Part shown: piece by piece, positions 28,922-37,417 of the stretch | How the letters are laid out: each line of letters begins with the position of its first letter | Position numbering within the stretch: the stretch's first letter is position 1 | Source of the DNA: a virus | IMG/VR virus record: IMGVR_UViG_3300020020_000029 | Location: 1-64,000 of that record | Length of the DNA: 64,000 nucleotides | Strand: one strand, 5' to 3' | Position numbers and translations under genes: made by a program | Notes under the pieces: generated by a model | What the model was told of the DNA's origin: nothing | Databases searched by the model: none | What the model saw: only the letters and a program-made list of their open reading frames with translations

Positions 28922-29782
28922 AAACGGAATTTCGTCATCTACCTTCGGTGTCATCTCCTCTTGGTCGTATTCGACCTTGAAGTCGCCATACATATCGGCA
29001 ACTTTCTTGGCTTGCTCGTATGCCTCTTTAGAGGCATATCCGATTAGATTAAAAGCGGGCACCGTCCATTTATTACCGTCTTTGTGCTTTTCCTCGACGG
29101 AGGCCCTGACACCAAGGCACCAGATAGGCCGTCCGCCCTTAGCCTGCATGGCAAGTGCAGTATTGAGCTGCTTACCGTTGGGTAGCCCTGTTTTATTCAC
29201 CAACATAACACAGGGGCTCAGCTCCGGTCTAGCGGGAAGGTAACACAGATATTCATAAGAGATAACCGCAGCCGGTGCAGAATGCGGATCGTCTGGGTCC
29301 ATTGTCCCAAACTCGGTAAGTTTCGAGTTTATAACGTTGCTGCCTGTTTTCCAAATAACAGGCTCTTTCTTGCCTTTGATCTTAACCCTGAACTCTTGAT
29401 TGCCGCCGGTATCCCAATCTACAGCATTCTTGGAGAAAGCCAAGATACCACCGTTTTGATCTTCCCTTGGGCGGAAGAGAATTACTCTCTTTGCAGCCAC
29501 TGTTGGGATAAAATCGAAGGTTGTGCCTAGAGATATATTCAGTCCTGTGTGCCAATAATTGTTTGGCAAAGCCAGACCTGGGTTAGACGTAACTTGTGGG
29601 CTCAACGGCTGTAAGAGGATAATTCGAGGGGTTTTATAGTCGTCTTTCCCTAGCGCCTCTAGTCCTGTCTTACCTATATCTTTAGGTAGATAATCAGGTA
29701 CGCTATCCAACGGAACAATCAATGGGCTCGATGAAGATGTCACTAATTCTTTCGATTGGTCTTTCGCTGTTTTGGTCGCCAT
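28919..29782 (-). CDS. single-stranded DNA-binding protein
   Basis: A 287-residue protein ending PKVDDEIPF; the last six residues DDEIPF match the conserved tip of bacterial SSB proteins, which recruits partner enzymes. The body has ARPELSPCVMLVNKTGLPNG and a strand-rich central domain typical of phage SSB-like proteins longer than cellular SSB (about 170). Codon use is more GC-rich than its neighbours, fitting high expression. Placed before the polymerase in the replication operon. The OB fold itself is inferred. Confidence 0.75.
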   Translation of the reverse strand: MATKTAKDQSKELVTSSSSPLIVPLDSVPDYLPKDIGKTGLEALGKDDYKTPRIILLQPLSPQVTSNPGLALPNNYWHTGLNISLGTTFDFIPTVAAKRVILFRPREDQNGGILAFSKNAVDWDTGGNQEFRVKIKGKKEPVIWKTGSNVINSKLTEFGTMDPDDPHSAPAAVISYEYLCYLPARPELSPCVMLVNKTGLPNGKQLNTALAMQAKGGRPIWCLGVRASVEEKHKDGNKWTVPAFNLIGYASKEAYEQAKKVADMYGDFKVEYDQEEMTPKVDDEIPF

Positions 29783-30107
29783 CTTTCTTCTCCTGTTTAG
29801 ACTTTGCTGCTCGGTAGTCGTGCTCTGATAATTGTCTAACAGACGTAGGGAAATATTTTAACATTCTATAGGGTAGATTGCCACTCTTAGAGGCTTTAAC
29901 TATCATATATTCACACACTCCTATGCCTAGTCTTTTTTGAAAAAGATACCCCTTCAACCCTATAGAGGCGTCGTACGCTATTCTCCCAGCTTGCCTGCTT
30001 AGAACAGATTCACCTAAATTATATCCTATATAATATATAAATGTTTCATGTACGTTGGCTGTTTCTATGAATCTCTTGAGGTCTGCTAGGTTACAAACTG
30101 TGCTCAT
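29703..30107 (-). CDS. hypothetical protein (134 aa)
   Basis: A 134-residue protein with a mixed fold and a charged C-terminus (AAKSKQEKKDGDQNSE). It overlaps the SSB gene by 80 bases, a long overlap even for this genome, and the upstream gene by four. No recognised domain. Confidence 0.55.
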   Translation of the reverse strand: MSTVCNLADLKRFIETANVHETFIYYIGYNLGESVLSRQAGRIAYDASIGLKGYLFQKRLGIGVCEYMIVKASKSGNLPYRMLKYFPTSVRQLSEHDYRAAKSKQEKKDGDQNSERPIERISDIFIEPIDCSVG

Positions 30108-30604
30108 GCTTTCCTCACCTGTATGTAACTTTGTAGATGTATTGTCATAGCTTCTTCTGGAGGCATCTTTCCATGCTCTTGGAAGTATGTTTTAACAAAA
30201 CTACCGAGTGACTTAGAATTAACTCTAGGTAAGATAAGGTCCGGTGCGCCAGCATCGGTAAGCCATCTATGTCCAAATTCGCGCTTGTTTTCTGGAATAG
30301 ACGCATTAAGTCTCTCTGCGACTGAGAACAATTTTCCATTAACTGCAATTCTTTCAATTTTGAGCGAGTTAAGGACATCAGGTAATTTCTCCTTGTCCAA
30401 AGACTCATAGAGGCCAGAAATCAATTTAACTAAAGATTCTAACTTATCTTTTTGATCCCTCAACTGTCCAAACGCAGTTAGAGTGCGGGTTAAATTAGAG
30501 TAATCTAACTTATCAAAGAACGCTAATGTGTCATTTACAGAATTGGATAAAAGTTGTACAGCTTGAGAGAGTTTAACCTCCTCCGTGTCAATCTCGACTT
30601 TCAT
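30104..30604 (-). CDS. helical hypothetical protein, first gene of the replication operon
   Basis: The ATG at 30604 has GGGGAAGG before it; a longer in-frame start at 30673 falls in the promoter. The 166-residue protein is largely helical (SQAVQLLSNSVNDTLAFFDK) with a basic C-terminal half. No family recognised. Its position suggests a replication accessory. Confidence 0.6.
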   Translation of the reverse strand: MKVEIDTEEVKLSQAVQLLSNSVNDTLAFFDKLDYSNLTRTLTAFGQLRDQKDKLESLVKLISGLYESLDKEKLPDVLNSLKIERIAVNGKLFSVAERLNASIPENKREFGHRWLTDAGAPDLILPRVNSKSLGSFVKTYFQEHGKMPPEEAMTIHLQSYIQVRKA

Positions 30605-30644
30605 GTGCAACCTTCCCCTCGGCTTGTCGTTAGTTAGAGGCTGC

Positions 30645-30673
30645 ACGGTAGCACATGCTGGAGCCTTTGTCAA
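30645..30673 (-). promoter_or_regulatory. promoter of the replication operon
   Basis: Minus-strand TTGACA (30673-30668), a 17-base spacer and TACCGT (30650-30645). The -35 and spacing are ideal; the -10 is weak, as in activated or early phage promoters. It lies 41 bases upstream of the first ATG of the operon. Confidence 0.6.
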
Positions 30674-30688
30674 TCACGAAAACGTGAT
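30673..30688. promoter_or_regulatory. operator-like inverted repeat
   Basis: ATCACG and CGTGAT flank AAAA, a perfect 6-bp inverted repeat touching the -35 of the minus-strand promoter and upstream of the plus-strand one. Position and symmetry suit a regulator dimer acting on both promoters. Confidence 0.5.
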
Positions 30689-30708
30689 CGATACTGGAAG
30701 GATAACGC

Positions 30709-30735
30709 TTGACTTATTGTGTATATACATATAAG
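30709..30735 (+). promoter_or_regulatory. possible promoter for tRNA-Thr and the gene at 31067
   Basis: TTGACT (30709-30714) is followed after 15 bases by TATAAG (30730-30735). The spacer contains GTGTATATACA, another copy of the recurring TATATAC element. The hexamers are fair but the spacing is short. Confidence 0.4.
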
Positions 30736-30814
30736 AGCCATTCCTCCAATGCAAGAAGATATAAAACTTGCAGAGACGTAACAGCTTGTGCCCTGAATTG
30801 GCACTATCTAAACC

Positions 30815-30890
30815 GCCCTTATAGCTCATCTGGTAGAGCAACTGCCTTGTAAGCAGTAGGTGGCAGGTTCGAATCCTGCTGAGGGCTCCA
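30815..30890 (+). tRNA. tRNA-Thr (anticodon TGT)
   Basis: A complete 76-base cloverleaf with encoded CCA: acceptor GCCCTTA/TGAGGGC, D arm GCTC/GAGC, anticodon stem ACTGC/GCAGT with loop CTTGTAA (TGT), and T arm GCAGG/CCTGC. It sits in a plus-strand transcript ahead of the gene at 31067. The 176 bases between them contain no gene and no structure I could define beyond short repeats such as CCTAGG at two places. Confidence 0.95.
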
Positions 30891-31066
30891 GCTTGTGGTA
30901 AAGCTTATGGAGCACCTATAAAGGCTCAAGTCGCAAGATTTAAGACCGTAAGGATCAATAAAATCAAGTGGTTAGGCTTTAGGTGTAAGGATGCGATCAA
31001 AACGACCTAGGGTAAGTTTAGTCACGTCGAAGCAAGAACTTCCTAGGCTTCTCTTGTAGGTGGAAA

Positions 31067-31585
31067 ATGAAAATAATCGAAGCAATGAAGCGAATAAAAG
31101 CTAACAAAGAAAAGCTTAATGATCTTCAAATGAAGATCGCTCAGAACTCTGCAAACTTGAGCTACGAAACTCCTCTCTATGGGGATAAAACTAAAGAAAT
31201 TCTTGCTGCCATTGCGCAAACCTGTGAAGATATAGTACAGGACAACGCTAAGCTTCTGGTTAGAATATCTAAAACTAACTTAGCTACGTCTGTTACTATT
31301 CTCTTAGGCGAGAAAGCAGTTGCTAAATCAATTGCTGAGTGGATTTGGCGCCGCAGAGAATACGCTGTATTGGATCAGAAAACTTGGTCGCTAATGACCG
31401 ATAGAAACTTAAAAGAAGGCACTGCGCCTTCTACAATTCCCGGCGGTGAACCGACTAAAGTATCTATCGTAAGAAATTATGATGTACAGATACGCGATGC
31501 AAAAATAGCTATGTATAAGAGCGAACCGCATGAAATTGATGCTGCTCTTGAAGTAGCTAACGCAGTAACAGACTTATTAGACTAA
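31067..31585 (+). CDS. helical protein, weakly similar to the DIP1984 family
   Basis: A 172-residue protein: MKIIEAMKRIKANKEKLNDL, then LLVRISKTNLAT and the Trp-rich IAEWIWRRREYAVLDQKTW. The helical layout with xxLVxRIxxTNxAT resembles the uncharacterised DIP1984-like proteins. It is the only plus-strand protein gene between 19.6 and 34.0 kb, which suggests separate acquisition or expression. Its stop overlaps the convergent gene. Confidence 0.55.
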   Translation: MKIIEAMKRIKANKEKLNDLQMKIAQNSANLSYETPLYGDKTKEILAAIAQTCEDIVQDNAKLLVRISKTNLATSVTILLGEKAVAKSIAEWIWRRREYAVLDQKTWSLMTDRNLKEGTAPSTIPGGEPTKVSIVRNYDVQIRDAKIAMYKSEPHEIDAALEVANAVTDLLD

Positions 31586-31893
31586 ACTTCCCCGCTTAGA
31601 AATAGGCACCTTGGGCTTCCATCTTGTAATATACAAGCGTGGTTCTTTCCGTCTGGCGATGGCGTAATAGTATGATTCTTGGGGAACACTGCGCCTCGAA
31701 ACTCTCCGTCAAGAGTCTCAATTGAGATGTATTTAGAGCCGTCTTTTAAGTATTTAATCTCTTTTATTACACCGCAGTCATTGTTGCCGCAGCAGAAAAA
31801 ACTATATTTCTCATGAGCAAAACACTCACAAGGAACAAGCACCACTGGCGCAATTAGAAGGCACAGAAAGAGGCTCAATTCTCTCAGTTTCAT
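31582..31893 (-). CDS. secreted Cys-rich periplasmic protein, probably host-derived
   Basis: A 103-residue protein with a clear signal peptide (MKLRELSLFLCLLIAPVVLV, cleavage near CFA-HEK) followed by FFCCGNNDCGVI and conserved Cys later. The pattern H...CC..xDC...S.DG..H.C resembles small periplasmic proteins common in Rhizobiales and relatives. It may act in the host envelope during infection. It overlaps the end of the reductase gene by 68 bases. Confidence 0.6.
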   Translation of the reverse strand: MKLRELSLFLCLLIAPVVLVPCECFAHEKYSFFCCGNNDCGVIKEIKYLKDGSKYISIETLDGEFRGAVFPKNHTITPSPDGKNHACILQDGSPRCLFLSGEV

Positions 31894-33574
31894 CTTTTTC
31901 AGCGGATACGATAACCGCTCCTCTCAGTTTAGTTGGGCGATATACTGTAATACCTTTTAAACCCAATTTATGAGCTAATATATAGATTTTAGTATAATCT
32001 TCGTATGTACAACCAGACGCTACGTTAACTGTCTTACTGACGGCGCTGTCACAATAACGCTGTGCAGTCTCAGCTACTCTCATATGATCGTCAACTGAGC
32101 ATTCTTCTAAGGTTTTGCCTTTGAAACCATATTGTCTAATATTAAAGTCATGTAAATCTACGTTAATCTTACCTTCCTTCATATGTACGTCTCTAGATAC
32201 TTTATGATAGAAGATAGGCTCTACCCCGCTAGAAACGTTCCCTGCTGTTTGTGATATAGTCCCACAAGGCGCATAACTAATTAAGTGGGAGTTCCTTATT
32301 CCATGAATACCAATAGCTGTTTGTATGTTCAAAGGAAGAGTTTTCACAAAGTTAGAGTTTAGATATTCTTTAGTAAAAAGTTTAAAAGGCCCTCTTTTCT
32401 TTGCTAGATTTATACTAGCTATGTACGCTTCGTCTCTAAGTATTTCAGCTATTTGTTGAAACGTAGCACAGAACTCAGGCTCGCCATAATTGGGCTTACC
32501 ATGAAGATATTCTATGGCATTGGCTATGCCTGTAAGACCTAGACCTATACGCCTCTTAGCTTTGGCTTCTTTTTCGTGCTCGGGAATTGCATATACAGCT
32601 TCGTCAAAGATATTATCATATGCTTCAACCCAATTATGTATATCTTCTCTAAAGGTTTTATCATCGAAGTCTACTTTACCTTGAGGCCAGTTTCTTATGT
32701 ATCCGATTAAATTAAAAGAGCCTAACGTACACAACCCATATGGAGGGAGAGGTTGTTCTGCGCAAGGATTAGTGGCTTCTATTTGTTCGCAGTAAAAGAG
32801 ATTATTTTGGTCGTTTAATCTGTCTATGAATATAATACCCGGCTCTGCACTTTCGTAGGCGTTTCTAGTTATTTTTTCCCACAACTGCCTTGCTGGAAGT
32901 GTTTTATAAGGGCTACCCATGAATTGTAGCACCCAGTCTTCTCCCTTATGGACTGATCCCATAAATTTGTCAGTAACGCCAACACTAAGGTTAAACTGAC
33001 GATAAGTGCCAGACTCCATTTTTGCGTCAATAAACGCTTCAATGTCTGGATGATCGACATTCATAATCCCCATTTGTGCGCCGCGTCTGTGTCCACTACT
33101 TGCAATAGTGGACGCCATAACGTCAAATATCTTCATAAAAGAAAGAGGCCCAGAAGACTTAGTTTTTAATTTCTTAATTTCAGCGCCTTTAGGACGTAAA
33201 TTACTAAAATTATAACCGATACCAGTACCGAGACGAAGAATTTTTGCCGCGTTCGAGACAGCCGCCATGATGCTGTCCATACTGTCTTCAATTCTTTGAG
33301 ATACTGAACAGTTAAACGGAGATACTTCACGCTCCGTGGCTCCTATCGCGGCTTGAATACGCCCCGCAGGTAAAAATCTATTAAGTTTTAAGGAACTGTG
33401 TAATTTATCGAAGTGATTAGCGTCAGAAGATAATTTATTAGCTATTACGTCTATGTGTTCTTCTTTTGTTTGGTGTTCATCTCTGTATTTTTCTCTATGT
33501 AATTGGTCATAGTAACTAAATTCATTTTGAAATTTGGAATAATCATAGGCCAACAGTGTAGAGAACTGATTCAT
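31826..33574 (-). CDS. nrdJ: class II (adenosylcobalamin-dependent) ribonucleotide reductase
   Basis: A 582-residue reductase from the ATG at 33574 (AAGAGG upstream; an upstream in-frame extension covers the GC-rich leader and is unlikely coding). Active-site residues: C89 in FNCSV, N269-C271-E273 in NPCAEQ, and C-terminal shuttle cysteines C575 and C580 (CASGAC). RRGAQMGIMNVDHPD is typical of NrdJ. No NrdB or NrdD partner occurs in the window, consistent with class II. It makes deoxynucleotides for replication and would rely on host B12. Confidence 0.9.
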   Translation of the reverse strand: MNQFSTLLAYDYSKFQNEFSYYDQLHREKYRDEHQTKEEHIDVIANKLSSDANHFDKLHSSLKLNRFLPAGRIQAAIGATEREVSPFNCSVSQRIEDSMDSIMAAVSNAAKILRLGTGIGYNFSNLRPKGAEIKKLKTKSSGPLSFMKIFDVMASTIASSGHRRGAQMGIMNVDHPDIEAFIDAKMESGTYRQFNLSVGVTDKFMGSVHKGEDWVLQFMGSPYKTLPARQLWEKITRNAYESAEPGIIFIDRLNDQNNLFYCEQIEATNPCAEQPLPPYGLCTLGSFNLIGYIRNWPQGKVDFDDKTFREDIHNWVEAYDNIFDEAVYAIPEHEKEAKAKRRIGLGLTGIANAIEYLHGKPNYGEPEFCATFQQIAEILRDEAYIASINLAKKRGPFKLFTKEYLNSNFVKTLPLNIQTAIGIHGIRNSHLISYAPCGTISQTAGNVSSGVEPIFYHKVSRDVHMKEGKINVDLHDFNIRQYGFKGKTLEECSVDDHMRVAETAQRYCDSAVSKTVNVASGCTYEDYTKIYILAHKLGLKGITVYRPTKLRGAVIVSAEKDETERIEPLSVPSNCASGACSL

Positions 33575-33891
33575 TTGACGCCTCTTACTTACGTATTCTT
33601 GTTTTGATTGGTGGGACGCCCCCGGATCGGCGGGAAGGCTTATACCGAAGGGCGTCCCGGCCGCGCTGCCAGCCCCAACGGAGGGACCGGCGCACAGCAA
33701 GTCATAAATATGCCATAGGAGCGCTGCCCTGGCAATAGGGCACGGTTGAGCCTACGCTTGCACGTGGCGGGCCGCTGTGGCAGGGGATGGGGGAGGGGGT
33801 CTGAAAAAAAGGCCCGCTCAGCAGGGGGGTGCGAGCGGGCCAGTCAGAGGGGAAGAGAAAGCCGCGCGAGGCGTCAACCAAACGCAGATTT
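33575..33891 (-). other. GC-rich leader of the ribonucleotide reductase gene
   Basis: About 320 bases of GC-rich, apparently non-coding leader. Besides the internal terminator it contains GGGACGCCC (33613-33621) pairing with GGGCGTCCC (33650-33658), and TGCCCT (33725-33730) with AGGGCA (33737-33742). This could be a regulatory RNA. I looked for cobalamin-riboswitch landmarks and found none convincing. Confidence 0.5.
33804..33841 (-). terminator. intrinsic terminator inside the nrdJ leader
   Basis: GGCCCGCTC (33811-33819) and GAGCGGGCC (33833-33841) form a perfect 9-bp stem, followed on the minus strand by seven T (plus-strand A run at 33804-33810). It lies between the promoter at 33899-33927 and the reductase start, so initiated transcripts would end after about 90 bases unless antitermination occurs. 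Confidence 0.85.
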
Positions 33892-33898
33892 CGCACTC

Positions 33899-33927
33899 TA
33901 TATAGAGCATCAAAGAGTCATTGTCAA
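33899..33927 (-). promoter_or_regulatory. divergent promoter, minus side (nrdJ)
   Basis: Minus-strand TTGACA (33927-33922), 17-base spacer, TATATA (33904-33899). Its -35 shares bases with the -35 of the plus-strand promoter, so the two cannot easily be occupied by RNA polymerase at once. Confidence 0.75.
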
Positions 33928-33949
33928 GTTGTCCAGCTTCAGCTATAAT
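33921..33949 (+). promoter_or_regulatory. divergent promoter, plus side (primase operon)
   Basis: TTGTCA (33921-33926), a 17-base spacer and perfect TATAAT (33944-33949). It would drive the primase-helicase operon starting at 34016. Confidence 0.85.
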
Positions 33950-33966
33950 GTAAGTAAGTACAACAG

Positions 33967-33996
33967 CTTGTGTACAGCCATAGCTGCATACACAAG
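33967..33996 (+). promoter_or_regulatory. hairpin in the primase 5' leader
   Basis: CTTGTGTA (33967-33974) pairs with TACACAAG (33989-33996), with CAGC/GCTG inside. It lies between the transcription start and the GGGGAAGAGGGG ribosome binding site, so it may affect mRNA stability or translation. Confidence 0.6.
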
Positions 33997-34015
33997 ATAT
34001 GGGGAAGAGGGGCGT

Positions 34016-35092
34016 ATGAAGCATGACGCGCTGAGGGAACAGGCGTTAGCTAACTTTGAATCCCTCCTAAGTTTCTGGAAAATCGAATATAGGAAAATTA
34101 CAAATGTCGAATACGACATCATCGCAACATGGCGATCTGACAGAGATTTTGGAAGTGTTAGATTTAATATTGAAAAGGGAAGGGGTGCGGACTTTGCGGG
34201 CTGTCCCCTCGCTAAAGAGGATTTTGCGAGGCTTGGGATCGGCTTTAACAAAGACGATTTCGTCGGCTTTTCTGACGAAGGACAATCGAAAATCGGATTT
34301 GACATTATTGGCTTGTGTCAACGAATCTATAATTGCAATACATATCAGCAAGCAACAGAATATCTTAAGGACGACATTGAAGAGTTATCCAAAAGAAACA
34401 ACTTTGTCCGACCTGCTGAAGATGCAGCAGAGAGACGTAATATTGAGCTGCAACGAAAGCGAGAACTTGTTCTTAAATACGCTTCCGCCATCTGGGAAGC
34501 CTGTAGGCACCACAAATTAGAGAACACTCCTGGAGAGAGATATTTATCATCTAGAAAAATAAACATTAAAGAATACAATATGAGGTTTCATCCTCGAATT
34601 AATTACACTCCCACTAAGCAAGCGTTCCCTGCGCTTATATTCCGAGTACAAGAAAATCCTTTTGGGGCTCTAAGAGCTATACATAGAGTATATCTTTCCC
34701 ACGACGGAAAAAAAGCCGATATAGATAATCCAAAAATGGCTCTTGCGTCTATAAAAGATTGTGGGATATGGTTCGGTGAAAAAAATGAGGTTTTATTTAT
34801 AGCTGAGGGGCCAGAGAATGCTCTTTCTTTAAGAGCTATGGGCGCCAAATTTGTAGTGTCTACTGTGTATGCGACTAACTTCCCTAATATAAAAATACCC
34901 CCCTGCGTAAAGAAAATAGTTCTAGCCCCCGACGTAGATAACGCGGGCATGAATTATTACGAAAAAGCTTTGATAGCCTACAAGAGATACGTAGGCGTTC
35001 AAATTGAAGATTTTAAACTAATGAAAATCCCTCTCCCTAACGGTAAGTTTGCAGATATTAATGATGCTCTCATCGCTATGGGGGCAATTTAA
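34016..35092 (+). CDS. Toprim-domain DNA primase
   Basis: A 358-residue protein from the ATG at 34016, directly after GGGGAAGAGGGG; the open frame extends upstream into the promoter but cannot be coding there. NTPGERYLSSRKI and FRVQENPFGALRAIHRVYLS lead to the Toprim core LFIAEGPENALS (metal-binding Glu) and IVLAPDVDNAG (D-x-D). Such short primases make primers for phage replication with the helicase encoded next. Confidence 0.82.
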   Translation: MKHDALREQALANFESLLSFWKIEYRKITNVEYDIIATWRSDRDFGSVRFNIEKGRGADFAGCPLAKEDFARLGIGFNKDDFVGFSDEGQSKIGFDIIGLCQRIYNCNTYQQATEYLKDDIEELSKRNNFVRPAEDAAERRNIELQRKRELVLKYASAIWEACRHHKLENTPGERYLSSRKINIKEYNMRFHPRINYTPTKQAFPALIFRVQENPFGALRAIHRVYLSHDGKKADIDNPKMALASIKDCGIWFGEKNEVLFIAEGPENALSLRAMGAKFVVSTVYATNFPNIKIPPCVKKIVLAPDVDNAGMNYYEKALIAYKRYVGVQIEDFKLMKIPLPNGKFADINDALIAMGAI

Positions 35093-36600
35093 TGGTAAAT
35101 AAAAAAGACGACTTAAGTAATATAATACATCTGAAATACGAAGCAGATAAGCTCAAAAAACAAATAGAAGATGCTGGTAACTTAGAAGATATAGAAGCTA
35201 TTGGCTCTATACATACCTCTAGGCTTGGAGAAGAAGCGAGTAACCCTTTGCTCGCAAGAATGAACAATAACTACGCTTTTATACACTCTTACTTTGGTAA
35301 GCCTATGGTATTATCCAAAGTATATAATGAGTTCTATCAAAAACATATAAATGAATTTATCACACCTGAAAGTCTCTGCATCAGGCACTCAAACGAAACA
35401 ACTGAAGGGGTAGACCCAAATGGAAAAGCAAAAGGTATGCTGCTGGGGAAATGGTGGCTTGGACATTATCATAGGAAAGACTACGATACAGTTACCTATG
35501 AGCCAGATAAGCCACCAGGAGAATATGCTGCGTATGGTGGAAGGATGTATTTCAATACTTGGGAAGGATTTGCTTGCGAACCTAAAAAGGGATCATGGAG
35601 AAGAACTAAGAAGCATATTTGGAGAATCCTCTGTAATAGAGATAAAACTAAGTTTAAATACTTTATCAAATGGATCGCCTGGGCTGTACAAAATCCCGGC
35701 ACAAGAGCCGAGGTCGCGGTCATTTTCAAAGGTAAAAAGGGTGCGGGTAAAGGATTTATCTTCACCCAACTTGTAAACATATTTGGAAGACACGGCGTAG
35801 CCATCGCAAATAGAGAGCACCTAACAGGTAAGCATAACGCTCACTTGTACGGTACGAGCTTTCTATTCGCAGACGAGGCTTACTACCCTGGAGATAAAGA
35901 AGTAGAGGGCGTATTAAAGAACATAATAACAGAGCCGGGGTTAGCTCTTGAGCCTAAATTCAAAGACTTAAAAATTAATAGAAATTGTTTACACATAGGC
36001 ATGAGTACTAACTCAGATTGGGTTATCCCTGCCTCCGAAGACGAGAGAAGATACTTCATAAATAAAGTAGATGAAACTTACGCCAAAGGACAAACCTCCG
36101 ATAATATAAGAGAAGCCTATTTCTCTAAACTTTGGGGGGAAATGACTAATGGCGGCAAAGAAGCTATGCTCTTCGATCTGTTAAAGATCGACCTTAAAGG
36201 TTGGCACCCCAGAAATAATATCCCCGAGACAGACGAACTCAAAAACCAAATAGAAATGAGCCTCCCATTGATAAAGAAATCTGTACTTCAAATATTAGAA
36301 GAAGGTATGTTCCCTGGTATTATTACATCTGGGAACGGCGAATACGCTATAACTAATACTAATTTACTGAAGTATATACACTCTTTGGATCATAGATACA
36401 AATTAGTAACCGCCAAGGCGCTTACTAAATTACTTAAAGAGATAAAAATAGAACAAGTAAGAAACAACGCCCACGGTAGAATATACTTATTCCCTGAGCT
36501 AGGGATAATAAGAGCTATATGGGATAAATACGCTATTCGTGAAATGGATTGGGACTTGACTGAAAAGTGGTACGTCAAGACTAAGGAGTACGACATATAA
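35092..36600 (+). CDS. DUF5906/SF3-like primase-helicase
   Basis: A 502-residue protein. An N-terminal coiled segment and a middle domain precede Walker A GKKGAGKG (214-221) and Walker B FLFADEA (257-263). SNSDWVIPASEDERRYFI-like text (about 303-320) is the conserved sensor stretch of phage D5/DUF5906 helicases. It starts one base inside the primase stop (TAATG), so the two proteins likely form the replicative primase-helicase pair. Confidence 0.82.
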   Translation: MVNKKDDLSNIIHLKYEADKLKKQIEDAGNLEDIEAIGSIHTSRLGEEASNPLLARMNNNYAFIHSYFGKPMVLSKVYNEFYQKHINEFITPESLCIRHSNETTEGVDPNGKAKGMLLGKWWLGHYHRKDYDTVTYEPDKPPGEYAAYGGRMYFNTWEGFACEPKKGSWRRTKKHIWRILCNRDKTKFKYFIKWIAWAVQNPGTRAEVAVIFKGKKGAGKGFIFTQLVNIFGRHGVAIANREHLTGKHNAHLYGTSFLFADEAYYPGDKEVEGVLKNIITEPGLALEPKFKDLKINRNCLHIGMSTNSDWVIPASEDERRYFINKVDETYAKGQTSDNIREAYFSKLWGEMTNGGKEAMLFDLLKIDLKGWHPRNNIPETDELKNQIEMSLPLIKKSVLQILEEGMFPGIITSGNGEYAITNTNLLKYIHSLDHRYKLVTAKALTKLLKEIKIEQVRNNAHGRIYLFPELGIIRAIWDKYAIREMDWDLTEKWYVKTKEYDI

Positions 36601-36675
36601 CGCACTTGACAAGGTGACGAAACTATGCTAAGCGTAATCTGGCTTCACACCGATAAAGACACAGGAGAGACTAAA

Positions 36676-37035
36676 ATGAACCTCTTTACGAGGCTGTCTA
36701 AAGCCGATAAGGTCGATAATCTTTTTCCAAAAGAACAAGTTTTACGTAAGAGTAATCGAGAGGAAGTTTACGATGAGGAGATTATCCTCGAAGAGAAAAT
36801 TAAATTACTTGAGGCTAAGCTAGAATTTGCCAACCAAGTAATAGGCGCGCAAAGAGTAGAGCTAGAGGTTCTTCGTAAAAATTGCTCCGACCATACAGGG
36901 TTTCTGCACTCTACTATTTCACAGCTTATTACAAAGGCTACGGATAAATCCCCCGTGAGCCCTGGCGTGGCTGCTTATTTAGAGAAAAAGAATCTTCCTG
37001 TGCCCCTGCCGGGAGCAGATAAGAAGACTACTTAG
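36676..37035 (+). CDS. coiled-coil hypothetical protein (119 aa)
   Basis: AGGAGA eight bases before the ATG at 36676 supports this start over one at 36625. Residues 36-70 (EEKIKLLEAKLEFANQVIGA) form a coiled coil and the C-terminus is Pro-rich. A TTGACA at 36605 lacks a good -10. Last gene of the primase operon, with its end overlapping the convergent tail gene by 8 bases. Confidence 0.6.
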   Translation: MNLFTRLSKADKVDNLFPKEQVLRKSNREEVYDEEIILEEKIKLLEAKLEFANQVIGAQRVELEVLRKNCSDHTGFLHSTISQLITKATDKSPVSPGVAAYLEKKNLPVPLPGADKKTT

Positions 37036-37417
37036 GCGGGGAAATTACAACCGTAAGACAGAAAGAGAAATCTCTATCAGTGGAGACTCTATCTACTAGG
37101 GTCTCTACAACAAAATAGTGTGTGTGATTTTCTAATATATTTATAGTTCCAGGGGGTTCTAATATAGAAACACTCAGACAAGTGTTTTTATACCCTAAAC
37201 CGTGGGTAATCTTATATTTACCTATGTCTAACTTATCTAGTAAGAATCCACTATTTATTAGCCATTTACCGTCGTGGGAGACCGCTCCTTTATAAGAAGC
37301 ATCATTTACTTTATCAACCATTGCTCTTGTTACGCCCCCAAAAGGCGTAACTTTCTTGCCCTCGGGTAGCTCTGTGCTCATAACTTGAGGAATATTTATT
37401 TCTCTTAGTTTACTCAT
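37028..37417 (-). CDS. hypothetical protein at the end of the tail-fibre block (129 aa)
   Basis: A 129-residue strand-rich protein, coupled by TAATG to the fibre gene before it. Probably a structural accessory of the tail fibre or spike. No family recognised. Confidence 0.5.
   Translation of the reverse strand: MSKLREINIPQVMSTELPEGKKVTPFGGVTRAMVDKVNDASYKGAVSHDGKWLINSGFLLDKLDIGKYKITHGLGYKNTCLSVSILEPPGTINILENHTHYFVVETLVDRVSTDRDFSFCLTVVISPPK

Noticed and set aside
33575-33891. Cobalamin riboswitch upstream of the B12-dependent reductase
   Set aside because: Expected on functional grounds, but no convincing B12-box or core fold was seen; only simple hairpins and a terminator.
33746-34015. N-terminal extension of the primase frame
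   Set aside because: It would translate through both divergent promoters and the nrdJ leader; the ATG at 34016 has an excellent ribosome binding site.
36605-36675. Promoter before the coiled-coil gene at 36676
   Set aside because: TTGACA is perfect but no -10 hexamer lies at 16-18 bases, and the gene directly follows the primase-helicase operon.
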